Notes: generated by a model from the letters alone, not told the origin. Shown: positions 45,356 through 58,956, numbered from the stretch's first letter. The stretch: DNA of 64,000 bases from Aspergillus flavus (GCF_009017415.1 NC_092410.1:1426001-1490000); one strand, 5' to 3'. Made by a program: numbers and translations.

Positions 45356-47553
45356 ATGGGTCTACCGTTTTGGGGCGATAGAGAAAAAGATGCCGGCATC
45401 TCCGTCCGAGAACATAACGCCTCCCAAGAGAGTACCATTCAAGATGGTAGTGTCAAATATACAGCGGCAGAAGGCATCAATTCAACCAGCGTGACCTACC
45501 AGGATGCGAGTGGTGCACCCGTGGAGACGGATTCGCCATTGGGATACTCTGTTAGCTTTTGGACAAGTCTATGCCTGAATATCAATCAAATGGTCGGAAC
45601 TGGTATCTTTTCAACGCGTGAGTATGTCCCTATTACCCCATTTCAACCCTCATACTTATGTCTCCGAAGCTGCCACCATTCTTAAGGGTGTTGGTTCCGT
45701 TGGTCTTTCCATGATATACTGGTTCATAGGATATCTGCTCGCCCAGAGCACGCTCGCGGTGTACCTGGAGCTGGCGTCATACTTTCCCAGTCGTTCTGGG
45801 TCGGAAGTCGTGTATCTTGAGCAGGCATTCCCAAAACCTGACTACTTCTTCCCTACAACATTCGCAGTGAAACATGTTGTCTTCTCGTTTGGGAGTAGCA
45901 ATGCCATCGTCTTTGCCGAGTACATCTTCGGAATCGCAGGGTCAGGGTACACGAACTGGCAGTTAAAAGGCGTCGCCGTGGCTGCGTATACTGTGGCAAC
46001 ATTAAGTATGTGGATAGAAAACACGCCATCCCTGGATCTTTGACTGATATGAAATGCAGTTGTGAGTTCAAGTACCAAATGGTCACTGAGAGTCGTTGTC
46101 TGGTTTGGATTCATCAAGATCGCAACCCTGGTATTGTATGTTGAGCGCGAAACAAGTTTGGGGCATTTCACCAACTCACCTATCATTACAGGATCTCAAT
46201 CGCGGGACTTGTTGTGCTTGGTGGGCATACAAAAGTCGAAGACCCTATGATCAACTGGCATGATGCCTGGAAAGGGACATCTTCGGCAAGTGCTTACGGT
46301 GCTACCAATGCCATGATCAAACTGATCTTTTCTTACTCTGGCTATACCAACGCTTTCAGTGTGGTTAATGAGATCAAGGTTTGCTATTGATTACCCAGCG
46401 CTTCAGGATAACGATACCTAATTGTCTATACAGAATCCCATCAAAACACTTCGTTGGAGCGCGCCGTTCTCACTGCTCCTCGTCACATCCCTCTATATTC
46501 TTGTGAACGTCGCCTACTTCTCCGCTGCCTCAAGGGAAGAAATCTTAAATTCGAAGCAAATCGCCGCAGGAGTCTTCTTTCAAAAGATCTTTGGCACGAA
46601 TGGGGCCTCCCGCGCGCTGAACGTGCTCATCTGCATTAGCGCATTCGGCAATCTGATGGCTGTTATGGTTAGCTATTCTAGAATGCTCCGAGAGACTGGA
46701 AGGTGAGATTACTAGTCTAGAACGCTAGAGCACTAGGCATACCCTATGGATTCATCTATCAAACATGCTAATTCTTGGGACCTATAGGCAAGGTGTACTT
46801 CCCTGGCCTAAATTCTGGACTTCTACGAAGCCGTTTGGAACACCCCTGGGGCCTTATCTCGTCCAGTGGTCCATAACTGTTATCATGATTCTCGCCCCTC
46901 CTGCTGGAGATGCCTTCAACTTTGGTCTGTGCCTCTCCCTGTACTTCTTGCACATGATTCTCAAACTGACAAAAAAATGATCGAATAGTCGTCGACCTCT
47001 CTGTATACCCCTCAAGTATCTTCAATTTCCTCTTGGTGGTCGGCCTCCTATTGATCCGCCGACGCCGCAGCAAGCTCAATCTACCTAGACCCGAGTATAA
47101 ATCATGGGCAATTGCGATCGGCTTTGCACTGTTGGCGAACCTCTACTTGCTTGCTGCGCCATGGTACCCGCCCACCGGGGGCGCAAACGGTGGAGACGTT
47201 AGCTTCTGGTACGGCACATATTTGGTAGTCGGCATTGGACTGTAAGTACTCATCTTGCACCTCGCCGATATGCTCTTTTGATTAACGTAAAATCCAGGCT
47301 TGTTGCTTGTGGCGTATACTACTACGTCTGGATCAAGTTGCTTCCTAAATACAAAGGTTATGAGTTTCGACAGACCGTGTTGGAATTCGACGATGGATCT
47401 GTTGCGCATAACCTTGTCAAGGTTCCCGTTGCAGAGCTGGCGCGCTGGGATGTGGAGCATGATGCCGTTGGTCGTCTGCGCCATCGGACAACATACCAAA
47501 GCAGTACTGCAACCGATGAAGATAAGTCGAGCGAACAAAAGAATGTCTCTTGA
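45356..47553 (+). CDS. High-affinity methionine permease-like transporter (Mup1/LAT type, APC superfamily)
   Basis: Eight exons: 45356-45617, 45670-46005, 46060-46135, 46192-46378, 46434-46702, 46788-46924, 46989-47241 and 47298-47553. All seven introns are 52-85 nt with GT-AG ends and all phases agree, giving 591 residues. The ATG at 45356 is the first in frame. About 75 cytoplasmic residues precede TM1, which carries the APC substrate loop NQMVGTGIFSTPATILKGVG. Further helices include GLSMIYWFIGYLLAQS, SLRVVVWFGFIKIATLVLIS, SLLLVTSLYILVNVAYFSAA and a late pair around ILAPPAGDAFNF and AIAIGFALLANLYLLAAPWY, consistent with about 12 spans. The family imports methionine or cysteine at the plasma membrane. 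The cytoplasmic tail ends with Ser/Glu/Lys-rich sequence that could be regulatory. Substrate is inferred from resemblance to Mup1. Confidence 0.88.
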
Positions 47554-48398
47554 AAGTGCATGATGTATGTTGGCATGAGAGATATAATGGGAGGCCCATA
47601 ACTCCGGATTCGTCGCCATGTTGTACTTGATGGATGTATATAGTAGGTAGCAAATCATGAACTTGTCCTTCTGTTGCTTATTGTGATACAAGCCTCTCAA
47701 CGAGGGAATCGGTGGCTATATATAGCGGTCATCACGTGCAAGCCCTACATACTAGTTGGGATGAAAAGCCGAATGAATGATCATGGAGATTTGCTTTGTC
47801 TGCCTTTCAGGGTGTGAAACAGCCTTAGGCATCACTGTGATGGCCTGGTTGGTTGGAGTGGTGTGCCACATCCACGGAATTGGTCCCTGACATCGTTTGA
47901 AGCCCGACTGACTCTTCTTCCTGTTCTCAATTTCATTCATCCGATCCTCTGGCTACTTACATCATCTCCGCATAATAGAACCATATATCTATCAAGGCAG
48001 CAATGGACTGACTGACATTGCTTCAAGCGCACTGCATCTTAACCGTCGTAAGACGATTAGGTTCGTTACTAAAGCTTCTTCCACTGAGATCTTCAAAAGT
48101 CCTGTGTCTTCTAGCCCCATCTAGCCTAGTTGACTTGTTTGCGCTCATTGTGGAAGCAACTAGTGAATGTCTATGTTTTGTTTCCGCGATAATTCTCACG
48201 CCCCAGCCGTTGCAGAATCACCAAACCTTCATTTCTATTGCTTACCTCCACATTCAAACATCGAGCATAGTCAAGCTGCAACCCAAGTATTTAGGACACT
48301 CTACTTAATTACTATCGTGATACTGGTGCGCCACTTTGGGCGACATGCGCGGATGCCATCTCCACCTTTCCTGAGATACATCAGTAACAACCGGCGAA
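47554..48398. other. Intergenic DNA
   Basis: This is the 3' flank of the permease gene and upstream region of the next gene. No supported gene. Confidence 0.5.
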
Positions 48399-50600
48399 AT
48401 GCGACCAATACCACAGATCATCTACCTGATTGTGCTGCTTGCTTCGCAGCTGGTAACAGCTGACGAATATATCGAGTCCAGAGCACTAAGTTTGTGCTCC
48501 AACAGTTTGGAGTTTACAGCGACGTACTTCAATGTAAAGTTCACACCGAAGAATCGTACCATTGCATTGAGCTTTAATGGAAGGTCATCTATATCTGGCA
48601 AAGTTATTGCAGAGTTGATTATTACCGTCTACGGCTACACCGCCATGACCAAGGTGTTGAACCCTTGTGATATGGATCTTGAAGGGCTTTGCCCGGTGAG
48701 GGCCGGTGAGATCCCGGTGATGAATACCAACATCAAAATACCCGACTCAGTTATTTCGCAGATTCCTGGTGGGTTTATCTCCAGGGTGCACAAGTGACTG
48801 CCTAGGATTGCTTGATTTCCTAACTATCATGCAGGTATTGCCTATACAGTCCCGGACTTGGATGCCTCCGTGCGCGTTTTCATCAACTCCTCCGATACAG
48901 GAAGAAGTATTACTTGTCTCGAAGCAGAGCTTTCGAATGGCAAAACAGTTTATCAGCCCGGGGTTGGTTGGACGACGGCTATAATTTCTGGTCTGGGTCT
49001 GGCTGCCTCTGCAGTCACCTCTGCGCTTGGCCACTCAAAGGCTGCCACACACATAGCAACCAATGTTCTCTCGCTTTTTGGATTCATGCAGTCACAAGCA
49101 ATGTTTGGAATGTCGTCAGTTCACATGCCTCCGATTGTGCAGTCGTGGACTCAGAACTTTCAATGGAGCATGGGCATCGTTCGTGTCGGCTTCTTGGAGA
49201 CTTTATGTACTTGGTATCAAAGGTCCACAGGTGGACGGCCTTCGACTCTCATTGTCAACCACTCTAAAAAGTCGATTCAAATTCTCAAAAAGCGATTTCA
49301 TGGCACTTTGCTAAAGCGAGCCGGTAAATCTGGAGCAGATACACATAAAAGCATTGTGATACGCGGCATCCAACGTGTCGGGTATAAGGCAGGAATTGAA
49401 TCTACCAACATCTTCTTGACAGGTTTGATCTTCTTCGTCTTCTTTGCCACACTTGCAATGATCTGTGTTGCAATATTCAGTGTCATTCGTAAGTCTCTAG
49501 TCAAGTCTGGGAAGATCAAGAATGATGAAGTCAAATGGAACTTCATTCCAAAGGGAATCCTATTCCGGGTAATCCTGATTGGGTACCCTCAGATATGCAT
49601 ACTCTGTTTGTGGGAATTTACTCAACATGACTCTCCCGCTGAGGTTATTCTTGCCGCCGTCATGCTCTTGACTACCACAGTTGCCATAGGATTTGCAACA
49701 CAAAAGGTCGTCCGTCTGGCGAAACAGTCAGTGAAACTATACGGAAACGCTGCATACACTCTCTATACTGACCCTGCCTGTTTGAATAAGTGGGGCTTTC
49801 TATACGTGCAATATCAAGCCAAGGCTTACTACTTCATTATGCCAGCCCTTGTCTATGTCATAGTGAAATCAATGTTTATCAGCCTGAGCCAAGCAGCCCC
49901 TGTGGTGCAAACCATAGCATTGGTAATTATCGAGGCATTGATGCTGATCTCGGTCAGCATCCTGAGACCCTGGATGAACAAGAAGACTGACATATACAAC
50001 ATCTCCATTGCAGCTATCAATTTTGTTAATGCTATCTTCCTGCTTATCTTTTCGAATGTCTTCAGCCAACCTGGCATTCTGACTGGCGTGATGGGAGTTG
50101 TTTTCTTTGCCTACAACGCAGTGTTCTCACTAGTCCTTCTGGTTCTCATGTTAATTGCTTCCATCTACGCCGTCCTATCAAAGAACCCAGACATTCGATA
50201 CCAACCGATGAGGGACGATCGTGAGTCGTTTATTAGATCACAGTCCCAACATCAGCTGGGTACCGAGTTGGATGCCTTGGGTGCCGCCGCTCGCGGTGAA
50301 AAGCATTCTAATCACGACAACTCCATCCCAAGTTTAGTTGATCCTATGGACAGACATGGACATGGTAACGAACCGAACGGTGAAGATAGGCTAGAAGCGA
50401 ACCAGCCTTCATCAGATATTCTTGGGAGTGAAGCTCTGGGATATCAAAATAACCGTCGCAAACATATACCGCATTGCCGAAAATTTTATCGGTCAGGCCG
50501 CTGCAAGCCCCCTACAAACCCCGATGTTATACTGCCTACGGACGTTAGCAGGGCTTGCAGCACGTCGAGTCCATGGAACAGAGGAGCTGGATATGACTAA
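48399..50600 (+). CDS. FLC/TRP-like membrane protein with ML-like lipid-binding domain
   Basis: Two exons, 48399-48768 and 48835-50600 (GTGGGT donor, CATGCAG acceptor), give 711 residues. A signal peptide (MRPIPQIIYLIVLLASQLVT) is followed by an ML-like domain to about residue 165, with paired Cys and strands such as SNSLEFTATYFNVKFTPKNR and GEIPVMNTNIKIPDSV. The rest is a polytopic TRP-like core starting at GWTTAIISGLGLAASAVTSA. It includes the family hallmark region SSVHMPPIVQSWTQNFQWSM, and NKWGFLYVQYQAKAYYFIMP before the last helices. The Ser/Asp-rich cytoplasmic tail ends SSPWNRGAGYD, a pattern I associate with this family. Yeast Flc proteins affect ER FAD/heme handling, calcium and wall integrity. 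The exact subfamily here is not certain. Confidence 0.88.
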
Positions 50601-52765
50601 AGCACTGAGACTCTAGAGCAGGCTGACCACTTTTCTGTTTCCTACTCTTCTTGGCTGTCATATATCACGTTTGACTTGAAGTATGCAACTGGCATTTTAT
50701 CTAGCTATTCAATGATTTGTATGCATATGTCCCTTACTGCTGATTTCTTCCACCAACAAATGTAGTGACCAATTGCCAATCTGCATTGTAGTGTAATTAA
50801 ATAACCAACATCATTATTGCTCTGGGTTTTCAACGGAGGCTGACAGACGGCCCACGTACTAGAGATATCTCGGTTACATAGGCCACCTTTTGTTGGTACA
50901 TGATAATTGTTGTAGGCGCTAGAAGGTCTAGATAAGAAAGCACAAGATCTACACACAATAAGTAACTTCGTATATACAGACTTCTAGTAAAGTAATGTTC
51001 AATTTAGACTTTGATACGTCCCATACATTTCTTTCAATACTAATATAGTCCTGATTACCTCAGAACTGGAAATTTCTACACTAATAGACACACGTCGCAA
51101 TCCTCTTTTCCAAACCATCGGACAAGCCGATGTATTTGATGAAAAGAAAAAGCAGATGGTTCCAAAAAATGCTTCGAGGTCCCGAGGGTCCTGAAGACTC
51201 GGCCTACCTAGCCAGGTTTCCCCGCTCTAAGCGCTAGGATATACCTGGATAGCTCAATCGACGAGCTGGGAAGGGGAAGAAAAGAAGATGATACCACCGG
51301 CGAAAACGAGACTATTTATTCCGAGAGGCGCCATCTAGTTGTTCTTTCCAAAGAAAGAGTTCAAGGAGTTTGAGTGGAAGGAGCTTCAGCGGAAGTACAG
51401 GCAGCACAGTGCTTACTCATTTGGGCCTATGTAACTATGTGATTATTAGGTACCGTTGCTCTTTTTTGTCCTACGGGCACATTGGCCGAGTGGTCAAAAG
51501 GACGAGGCACGCCAATCGAGGAGCTGAAGGTTTTTTTTGCCTTCCTATCATGCATATCCGGGTTCAAACCCAGCCTCCTCCGTAAACTTCTACACTCTCT
51601 ATTGTTTATATTTCGATGTGTATATGCTTATCGCGACTTCAATGAAGCTGTTATGCGTTTAGTTTAATATTGGATAACTAGCGTCATCTGTGGATCCAGG
51701 GTGGATCCACTTTGTTGAACCAATGAGGTCACGTGAGTACTCATCGGTTTATATGCGATGAATGATCGTTATGAGAAGATATCGCTGAGATGGAGAATCA
51801 GTTTATAATTGGATTTGAATATGATTGCGATACCGTCTAGCCATTTCTATTTGACCATCCTGCTGTACATTTTAGGAGGTGGGCAAAGCATGACGCAGTG
51901 GTACGGCCCTTTAGCTATTGATGCCGCCGAGGTAGATTCTAAGCCACTTGGGAGAGAACAAGTAGAGATATTCAGAGAAAATTCCCGCTGAGGGCTTCTC
52001 AATGGATAAGTACTCATATGTATATTTAAGGCTTTATCTGTGTGGATCTGCTGCGACGTTCCGCAGACTGTCTGAAAAGGTTGGGCATATTGTCACGGAA
52101 GGACAAATTATATCGAATATAAACAATATACAGATAGCTACGATAGGCTTTCGGACTTGGAGTCTATCGAGCTTAGTAGATCTTCTCCGGATTTCCTGCA
52201 CTTACACTATCATAGAACATGGAGACCTCAAGAGCTTCAAAATCCCATCGATACACGAACCACAAAGCGGCAGGTCTTGGTTTTCAACCACAAAAGGCAT
52301 TTCACAGGTTCCGTTCAAAGATCCCACAAATAACCAACCGACAATTGTAATCCGATCATCAGCTGCCCGTATTTCCGAGACCAAATCCTCCTACTCGGCC
52401 CCTTCTAGAGCGAATTTTGTATACGGATGAGCATTTCAATCTTCCAAACAGGAATAGTTACCCGTCAAATGTGGGGTCAGACTCCACAGGTTCTGCAACG
52501 GGAATTGTTGCCCGCCTATGTGGAGAGCACCCAATGGGGAAATATTGCCTCGTGCAGCAACCAAGGACAGCTTCGCGGCATGCTACTGGTGATAACGCGA
52601 CACGACTTTCTTATCCGATGCGGGGCAGGGTGGAACACGATGACATTTGCAATCCACGGTCCCTAACTGGGTTGACGAGGGGCAGAATCTATAAAGACAG
52701 GGTCGAATCCACGTCAACATGGCCTCTATTGCAATTTCCTCAAGCCATCATACACATCCTTCAAC
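50601..52765. other. Intergenic DNA with a tRNA-like relic
   Basis: Over 2.1 kb no coding sequence is supported; a 142-codon frame at 52002-52430 has no recognisable features. A CACGTG E-box lies near 51731. The last part is the promoter of the PhyH gene. Confidence 0.45.
51475..51583 (+). pseudogene. Degenerate tRNA-like sequence with long variable arm (Ser/Leu type)
   Basis: The D-arm consensus TTGGCCGAGTGGTCAAA at 51482-51498 is typical of class II tRNAs. A hairpin GAAGG/CCTTC (51526-51544) with a T-rich loop lies where a variable arm would be, and a T-loop GGTTCAAACC occurs at 51561-51570. However, the T-stem has mismatches and no acceptor stem pairs with the 3' CCTCCTCC. I read it as a tRNA pseudogene. 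Confidence 0.35.
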
Positions 52766-53901
52766 ATGCCCGGAGTTCTAGCCGAGACTACCCTGTCCGT
52801 CAGCGATGGTCCCTTGACCTCTGAGAACGCAGCGTACCTGCGCCCCTCCGACCCTAACCTCCCCGTCGAGGAACTCCGCAAGCGCTACGATGAGGACGGC
52901 TACCTCTTCCTGAAGCAGGTGCTGCCCCGCGAAGATATCCTGGAAGCCCGCAAGGCCTATTTCGAGTACCTCGCTCCTACTGGCGTTCTGCAGGAGGGCA
53001 CCGAGCCTGTGGAGGGAGTCTTTAACCGGACGAAGTCCATCGACGATTATCCCGGCATTGGAGCCGGCCATGTGGGCGGCAATGGCCGCCCTGGTGGAGA
53101 CAGCGCGGCACAGTTTGTCGACAAGGCCATCGAGGCCCATTACAAGGACTGGTACACTAAGAACGTGGTTAACCACCCCGCTTTGTACGATTTTATCGCC
53201 AAGTTCACCGGCTGGGGTAACGATACTTTGACCTTCAAGCGGACGCTCCTGAGAAACAATATCCCTGGTTCGAAGCCCATTGGTGTCCACTATGATCAGA
53301 TCTTCCTTCGCTATGGAGAGCCGACGGCTGTGACTGCTTGGGTGCCTATTGGTGATATTAAGATTAATGGTGGAGGTTTGATTTATCTTGAGAATGGTAT
53401 GTTGTACTGGAGAGTGGAGTATACGATCATAGCCTGACAGTTTGTAGGTGACTCCATCGGTCAGAAGATTGAAGATGATTTCACTGCCAAGGCATTGAAG
53501 GCTGGTCTGACGGAAGAAGAGGCCAAGTCGGCCTTCAACTCGAATATGATGTCTACCGGTCTGCTCTCGGAGTTCCCGGCTGAGTTTGCTAAGGAAAACA
53601 ACCGGCGCTGGCTTGTCTCGGCCTACGAGGCGGGCGATGTGGTCTTGCACAAGCCTCATGTTGTAAGTTCATGATCTTGTCATGGTAACGTCTGGAACAT
53701 TGACTAACGGATGCTCAAGATCCACGCGTCGACCATCAACAACGATGAGGACAACATCATCCGTCTTGCAACTGATCTGCGATTCTGCGATTCCTCGAAG
53801 CCATATGATAAGGTTCGTCCCCTGTTCGTCCGACCTTCGTGATAGCAGCTAACGTCTCGCAGAGATGGATGAACTACTACAGATTTAACGACGGTGTTTG
53901 A
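52766..53901 (+). CDS. Phytanoyl-CoA dioxygenase (PhyH) family protein
   Basis: Four exons, 52766-53396, 53448-53662, 53720-53812 and 53863-53901, with GTATGT, GTAAGT and GTTCGT donors and consistent phases, give 325 residues. The N-terminal segment YDEDGYLFLKQVLPREDILE is the usual PhyH opening. The iron-binding H-x-D motif is in PIGVHYDQIFLRYG (His175, Asp177). The distal His is in GDVVLHKPHVIHAST (281 or 284), and the 2-oxoglutarate-binding Arg is probably Arg297 in NIIRLATDLRF. The family are Fe(II)/2-oxoglutarate dioxygenases that hydroxylate lipids or secondary metabolites. This fungal branch is uncharacterised as far as I know, and the substrate cannot be told. No biosynthetic cluster genes lie next to it. 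Confidence 0.88.
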
Positions 53902-54279
53902 ATTGGAGGATTATTTGGGTTTCATCGTTCACTCTTACGGCCGTATACCAGTATTTTAATGCATGATTTTCTTTAACGAGAGTATATCTATGAGCATCTG
54001 CAATCTGCAACTTCAATTGAACCGAGAATGCCCTGGCAGTTTGTCTATAGCATACACAAAATAAACGTATCCATATACCCTTCACCGACCCGCCTCGGTC
54101 AGGGAAGCCATTGACAGCAACCCTACATTCTAGACGGTGTCTCCAAACGTACAATGACAGATCCTAACATCATCAGTACTTCCCTTTTCCGCCATATCGT
54201 GGAATAAGAGCATACTGCTTATCATCACAATACCCACCCGTCCATCCAGGGCCTTGATTAATACACTAGACCGACTTCA
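53902..54279. other. Intergenic DNA
   Basis: The 3' flanks of convergent genes; nothing recognisable. Confidence 0.5.
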
Positions 54280-54465
54280 TTAGCCTCCATATCGTAGATC
54301 ACCGAACGGGGACACAAATACAGTAACACGACATGCCAAATTGGCAGCCTCATCTCCTCCCTGAACCTGACAGGACGAGTCCGCGCTCAAGATGACATCC
54401 CGAAGGGGTGTTCCCATCGCGAGAGAAGCAAGGGCAGCCGAGGTAAACAAACGAAAGAGCTTCAT
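54280..54465 (-). CDS. Small predicted secreted peptide (61 aa)
   Basis: A frame of 61 codons starts at a true ATG with a strong signal peptide (MKLFRLFTSAALASLAMGTP). The mature part is only about 42 residues with two cysteines 12 residues apart (C32 and C45). This is the same position and spacing as the first two cysteines in the secreted family at 58-62 kb, though the rest does not resemble it. The end may be spliced: a GTGTTACTG follows Cys45. No family is recognised. The signal peptide is the main reason to believe it is a gene. Confidence 0.45.
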   Translation of the reverse strand: MKLFRLFTSAALASLAMGTPLRDVILSADSSCQVQGGDEAANLACRVTVFVSPFGDLRYGG

Positions 54466-54784
54466 TGTTTATGATTAAGACAAGGTATAGGAAATGTACA
54501 ATCAAGTTCGAGTAGAAATAGTGAAAAAGTTCTGGGGGGTTACTTTTACGTTCTGTGCAGAGGCTATGACGTTACGCTTAATTGGCATTCTTGGGTTCGC
54601 TTGGAATGTGAGTGTTCGCATTCGGGGATCTGCGGTGATATCGTGCAGATCTTGGCTATCCGCGTACCCCTCGCGTCTTCCCCGCTATGGTTTCTGGCTC
54701 TATGTATTTGTCTGTACGTTGTCCTATTCTTGGAGATGTATTGAGGCATATTTGGACAAGGTCCAGCGCTCTTGTTCTTCGGGA

Positions 54785-55165
54785 TTACCACCTCGGTGAA
54801 TAGTTGCTGTTCCTCATTTCTTGAGTCCGAGCAGCGTATCTATTGTCAGATTTTGGTACAGTAGTAGCTCCAATTGGGCTTGGGTATTGATCCCTCGGCA
54901 ATCTGGGCGTCAGTATCTGCAAGACTCTTTCATCACTGTCAACAACTCGCATTGGAGAAGGAGAGAAAATGAAGGCATGGGGACCTTTCGGGGTTGAAGC
55001 GTCAGGGCGCATGTGACAGATTTGATAGGTTATTGGTTGGCCGTTTTCTGAGGCACCAATCTTGAGGTCAGGTGACCAAACTTTAACGGCTCTCAGGCAG
55101 GGCAGAGAAAGTATAGATGGTAGACATAGTACGAACAGTATTGTAGAAAGCAAGGCGATGGCCAT
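54785..55165 (-). CDS. Possible secreted protein of 126 aa, unknown
   Basis: The frame starts at a true ATG with a hydrophobic leader (MAIALLSTILFVLCLPSILS) followed by LPCLRAVKVWSPDLK. The mature part has two Cys residues and no recognisable domain. The last third (PRLPRDQYPSPIGATTVPKS) is low in structure and may be read-through past an unrecognised intron. It lies divergently upstream of the SAH hydrolase gene, so part of this frame could instead be promoter DNA. Moderate to low confidence. Confidence 0.35.
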   Translation of the reverse strand: MAIALLSTILFVLCLPSILSLPCLRAVKVWSPDLKIGASENGQPITYQICHMRPDASTPKGPHAFIFSPSPMRVVDSDERVLQILTPRLPRDQYPSPIGATTVPKSDNRYAARTQEMRNSNYSPRW

Positions 55166-55361
55166 CTATTGAGTGACAATTGAAGCCTAAGAGGCATTCT
55201 CAGGTCCAATCGACTCTGACCATTTTCAATAGGCTGTGCATAAAGGTCCGCTCCTGTTGATAGACGCTAACCTAAATGTAGTTCGGAACGACAGTTAGTC
55301 CGGGAGAGAAAATCAGCAGCCCCGCCAGGCCAGGGCCGCCAGTCCCTCAGTGGCCCCTCTC

Positions 55362-55470
55362 CTCTTTTGATTTTGCTGTTGCTCCTCTCCTTTTAATTCT
55401 TCTCTCCCCTCCCCCCCAATCCACTCTTCTTCTCCTCTTCCATCCTCTCATACCCTTTTTATACACCTCT
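55362..55470 (+). promoter_or_regulatory. Pyrimidine-rich promoter/leader of the SAH hydrolase gene
   Basis: About 110 nt of nearly pure C/T lie 110-220 nt before the start codon. This is typical of strongly expressed filamentous-fungal genes, where transcription starts at or just after such tracts. Confidence 0.55.
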
Positions 55471-55579
55471 CGGTCAGTGCTGTCCACCGCCTTGTTTTTC
55501 CCTTGAAGATACCCATTGCTAATAGTGTTCAACAGTTCCTCTTCCTTTTTCCCTTATACCTTCATAAATATCAGCAACC

Positions 55580-57091
<1,512 letters not shown>

Positions 57092-58006
57092 ACTCCTCCT
57101 TTCCGTTTGTTGTTGATTGGTATACCCTAACCTAGATTCTTTTCAACATTATCACGATGTTACGAATAACATAGAGTCCCATTTAACTTGGGCTCAAAAG
57201 TATTTTGTCTTCAACGGCAATAAAAGTGGCATATATGGGGGTTATTACGGATAGTGTTTATGGGTCGGCTTGCCTATTTTGCATTCAACAGTGCGTACTG
57301 ATGGGTCATGTCTTAATGTTATTGTTTTGGCGATTAGATAAGAGCCAGACCGAGGCCATGCTCTAGAGCATTTAAATAATAAAGAAATTGCCTCAGAATT
57401 GCATGAGTTTTGTAGACTGTAGTACCACTCCACTGTTTTGTCTTGTTTTTTTGGCCATCTGCGCTGTTGATAGTAATGCACCGATACATTGGCGATCTAT
57501 GTGTCCAGTATGCAATATCTTCTGCCGCTGTAGAGTATAAGACTAGTGACCTTTACAAAATCTATACTCCGTACATTGTGGCCTTCTAAGACAGACACCT
57601 GAAGACACAACAATAGAAGCATAGTTTATTTCTCGTGTGTAATTAGCGCGTTCCAATGGACATATACAGACAAATATCATGATGTATAGGAAGGATACAA
57701 TGATGTGGAAACTAGATGTCCCTTTCCCAGATAGTATTATATTACAGGATCATCCAGCTCCGTGCGGCCATCTCTACACAACATTACCACACTGTTGACT
57801 TTCTAGATATGCAGCGAAGGACAAAGAAAGGAAAATAAAATAAAACATTAAGTATATAAGATGAACGGGTATCAGAGCCAGAAAGAGGCTAATTTCAATA
57901 AAGCTTTTAAAAAACATCAAACAAATCCTTCATCCACCATACGTCCCCAAGACAAGAACCAGTAACCATCAACCATCAACTCCAGTTCCAATCAAATCAA
58001 ATACTC
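57092..58006. other. Intergenic DNA
   Basis: The 3' flanks of convergent genes. A TACTCCGTA motif occurs at 57565-57573. No supported gene. Confidence 0.5.
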
Positions 58007-58478
58007 CTACTCAAGCGAAAGGCATTTAGCCCCGTTGGCTATAATCCCCGCCACGCTATGGGTGAAACGTTGTGGCAGGTGCTGCAACTTATCCTGTAAT
58101 TCTTGCGGGTCCTCCACGCCTCCCAGGAATTCTTTGCTCTGGATTCAATCATATTAGTATGATAAGTCTTGGAAAGACGTCCACTCTGCTGCTACTTACA
58201 CAGTCCAAAGACTGCAGCCATCCCAAGGGATTCTGAGTAAGCTCTGCAATATCGGTGACCTCGGCAACAGCGTTGGTGATACAGGATGTCAATCCTTCTT
58301 GCCCGCCCAGCATATTGCATACCCCAGTGGTATCACACAATGTGCCGAGTCCTTCCTTCACGGTATTGCCGACACACCCGGCAATATCGGTAATAGGACC
58401 GCGCTCCTCAAGGTTGTGGATTGGGTTGGCAAAGGTAAGGCCAACCGCGGCGAGGGAAAATAGGGTCTGGATCTTCAT
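58007..58478 (-). CDS. Six-cysteine small secreted protein, copy 1
   Basis: Two exons, 58478-58200 and 58138-58007, with a GTAAGT donor directly after the fifth Cys codon and an ATCCAG acceptor, give 136 residues. The signal peptide MKIQTLFSLAAVGLTFA is followed by NPIHNLEERGP. Six mature cysteines lie at 35, 48, 54, 66, 93 and 132. Leader, cysteine order and intron position are shared with the genes at 59300-59718 and 61277-61724, so the three form a tandem family. An upstream in-frame extension exists but lacks conservation among the copies; the ATG at 58478 is shared by all. Six cysteines could form three disulfides in a compact extracellular protein. No known family is recognised; effector-like, surface or antimicrobial roles are all possible and none is shown. 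Confidence 0.82.
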
Positions 58479-58629
58479 GTTTAGAAACTTGTTGGATGGT
58501 CTGAAGGAGGGAGGCGAGACTGATTTCGGAGAAAGAAAGATATATATTTGAGTGTGTGATAACAAGAGTGTTGTAAAAAGCCTAGTGAGAGAAAAGGAGA
58601 GAGAAAGGGATGGCATATCAAACAGCAGA

Positions 58630-58677
58630 TCCTTATACCCTTACGACCTTGACGGCAATGCCTTAGACAGGAGGGGG
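58630..58677 (-). promoter_or_regulatory. Shared upstream element and TATA box, copy 1
   Basis: On the minus strand a conserved block (CCTCCTGTCTAAGGCATTGC, about 58651-58674) is followed about 15-25 nt downstream by a TATAAGG box (58632-58639), 150-200 nt upstream of the start codon. The same arrangement occurs before the other two copies. Confidence 0.6.
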
Positions 58678-58956
58678 TTCCACAAGAGAGTTCAAGACCC
58701 ACCAGTATGTAGAGAATTTTCCAATAGCTTCCAAGATTCAGATCGGCGATTTGTTGGAGCTCATTATGGGGGTATGGTTGGCCTCGCTTCGTATAGCCTG
58801 GGGCACAAGGTTCAATAGATCGATCGGGATCCCCACGGTAAATATCCCATGATTCGAAATCGTACGTACGGAGTATTACTATACCATGACCCCTTTAGGA
58901 ATTCAGGGATTTACCAAGCATGACTTTCATAATGTAGCTAAAGTCTATTAATTCTA

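Noticed and set aside
50422..50616. Alternative reading frame at the 3' end of the FLC-like gene
   Set aside because: The main frame ends in SSPWNRGAGYD, which looks like a genuine family C-terminus, so no extra intron is needed.
52002..52430. 142-codon plus-strand frame upstream of the PhyH gene
   Set aside because: No recognisable features, and it overlaps other random frames; most likely promoter DNA.
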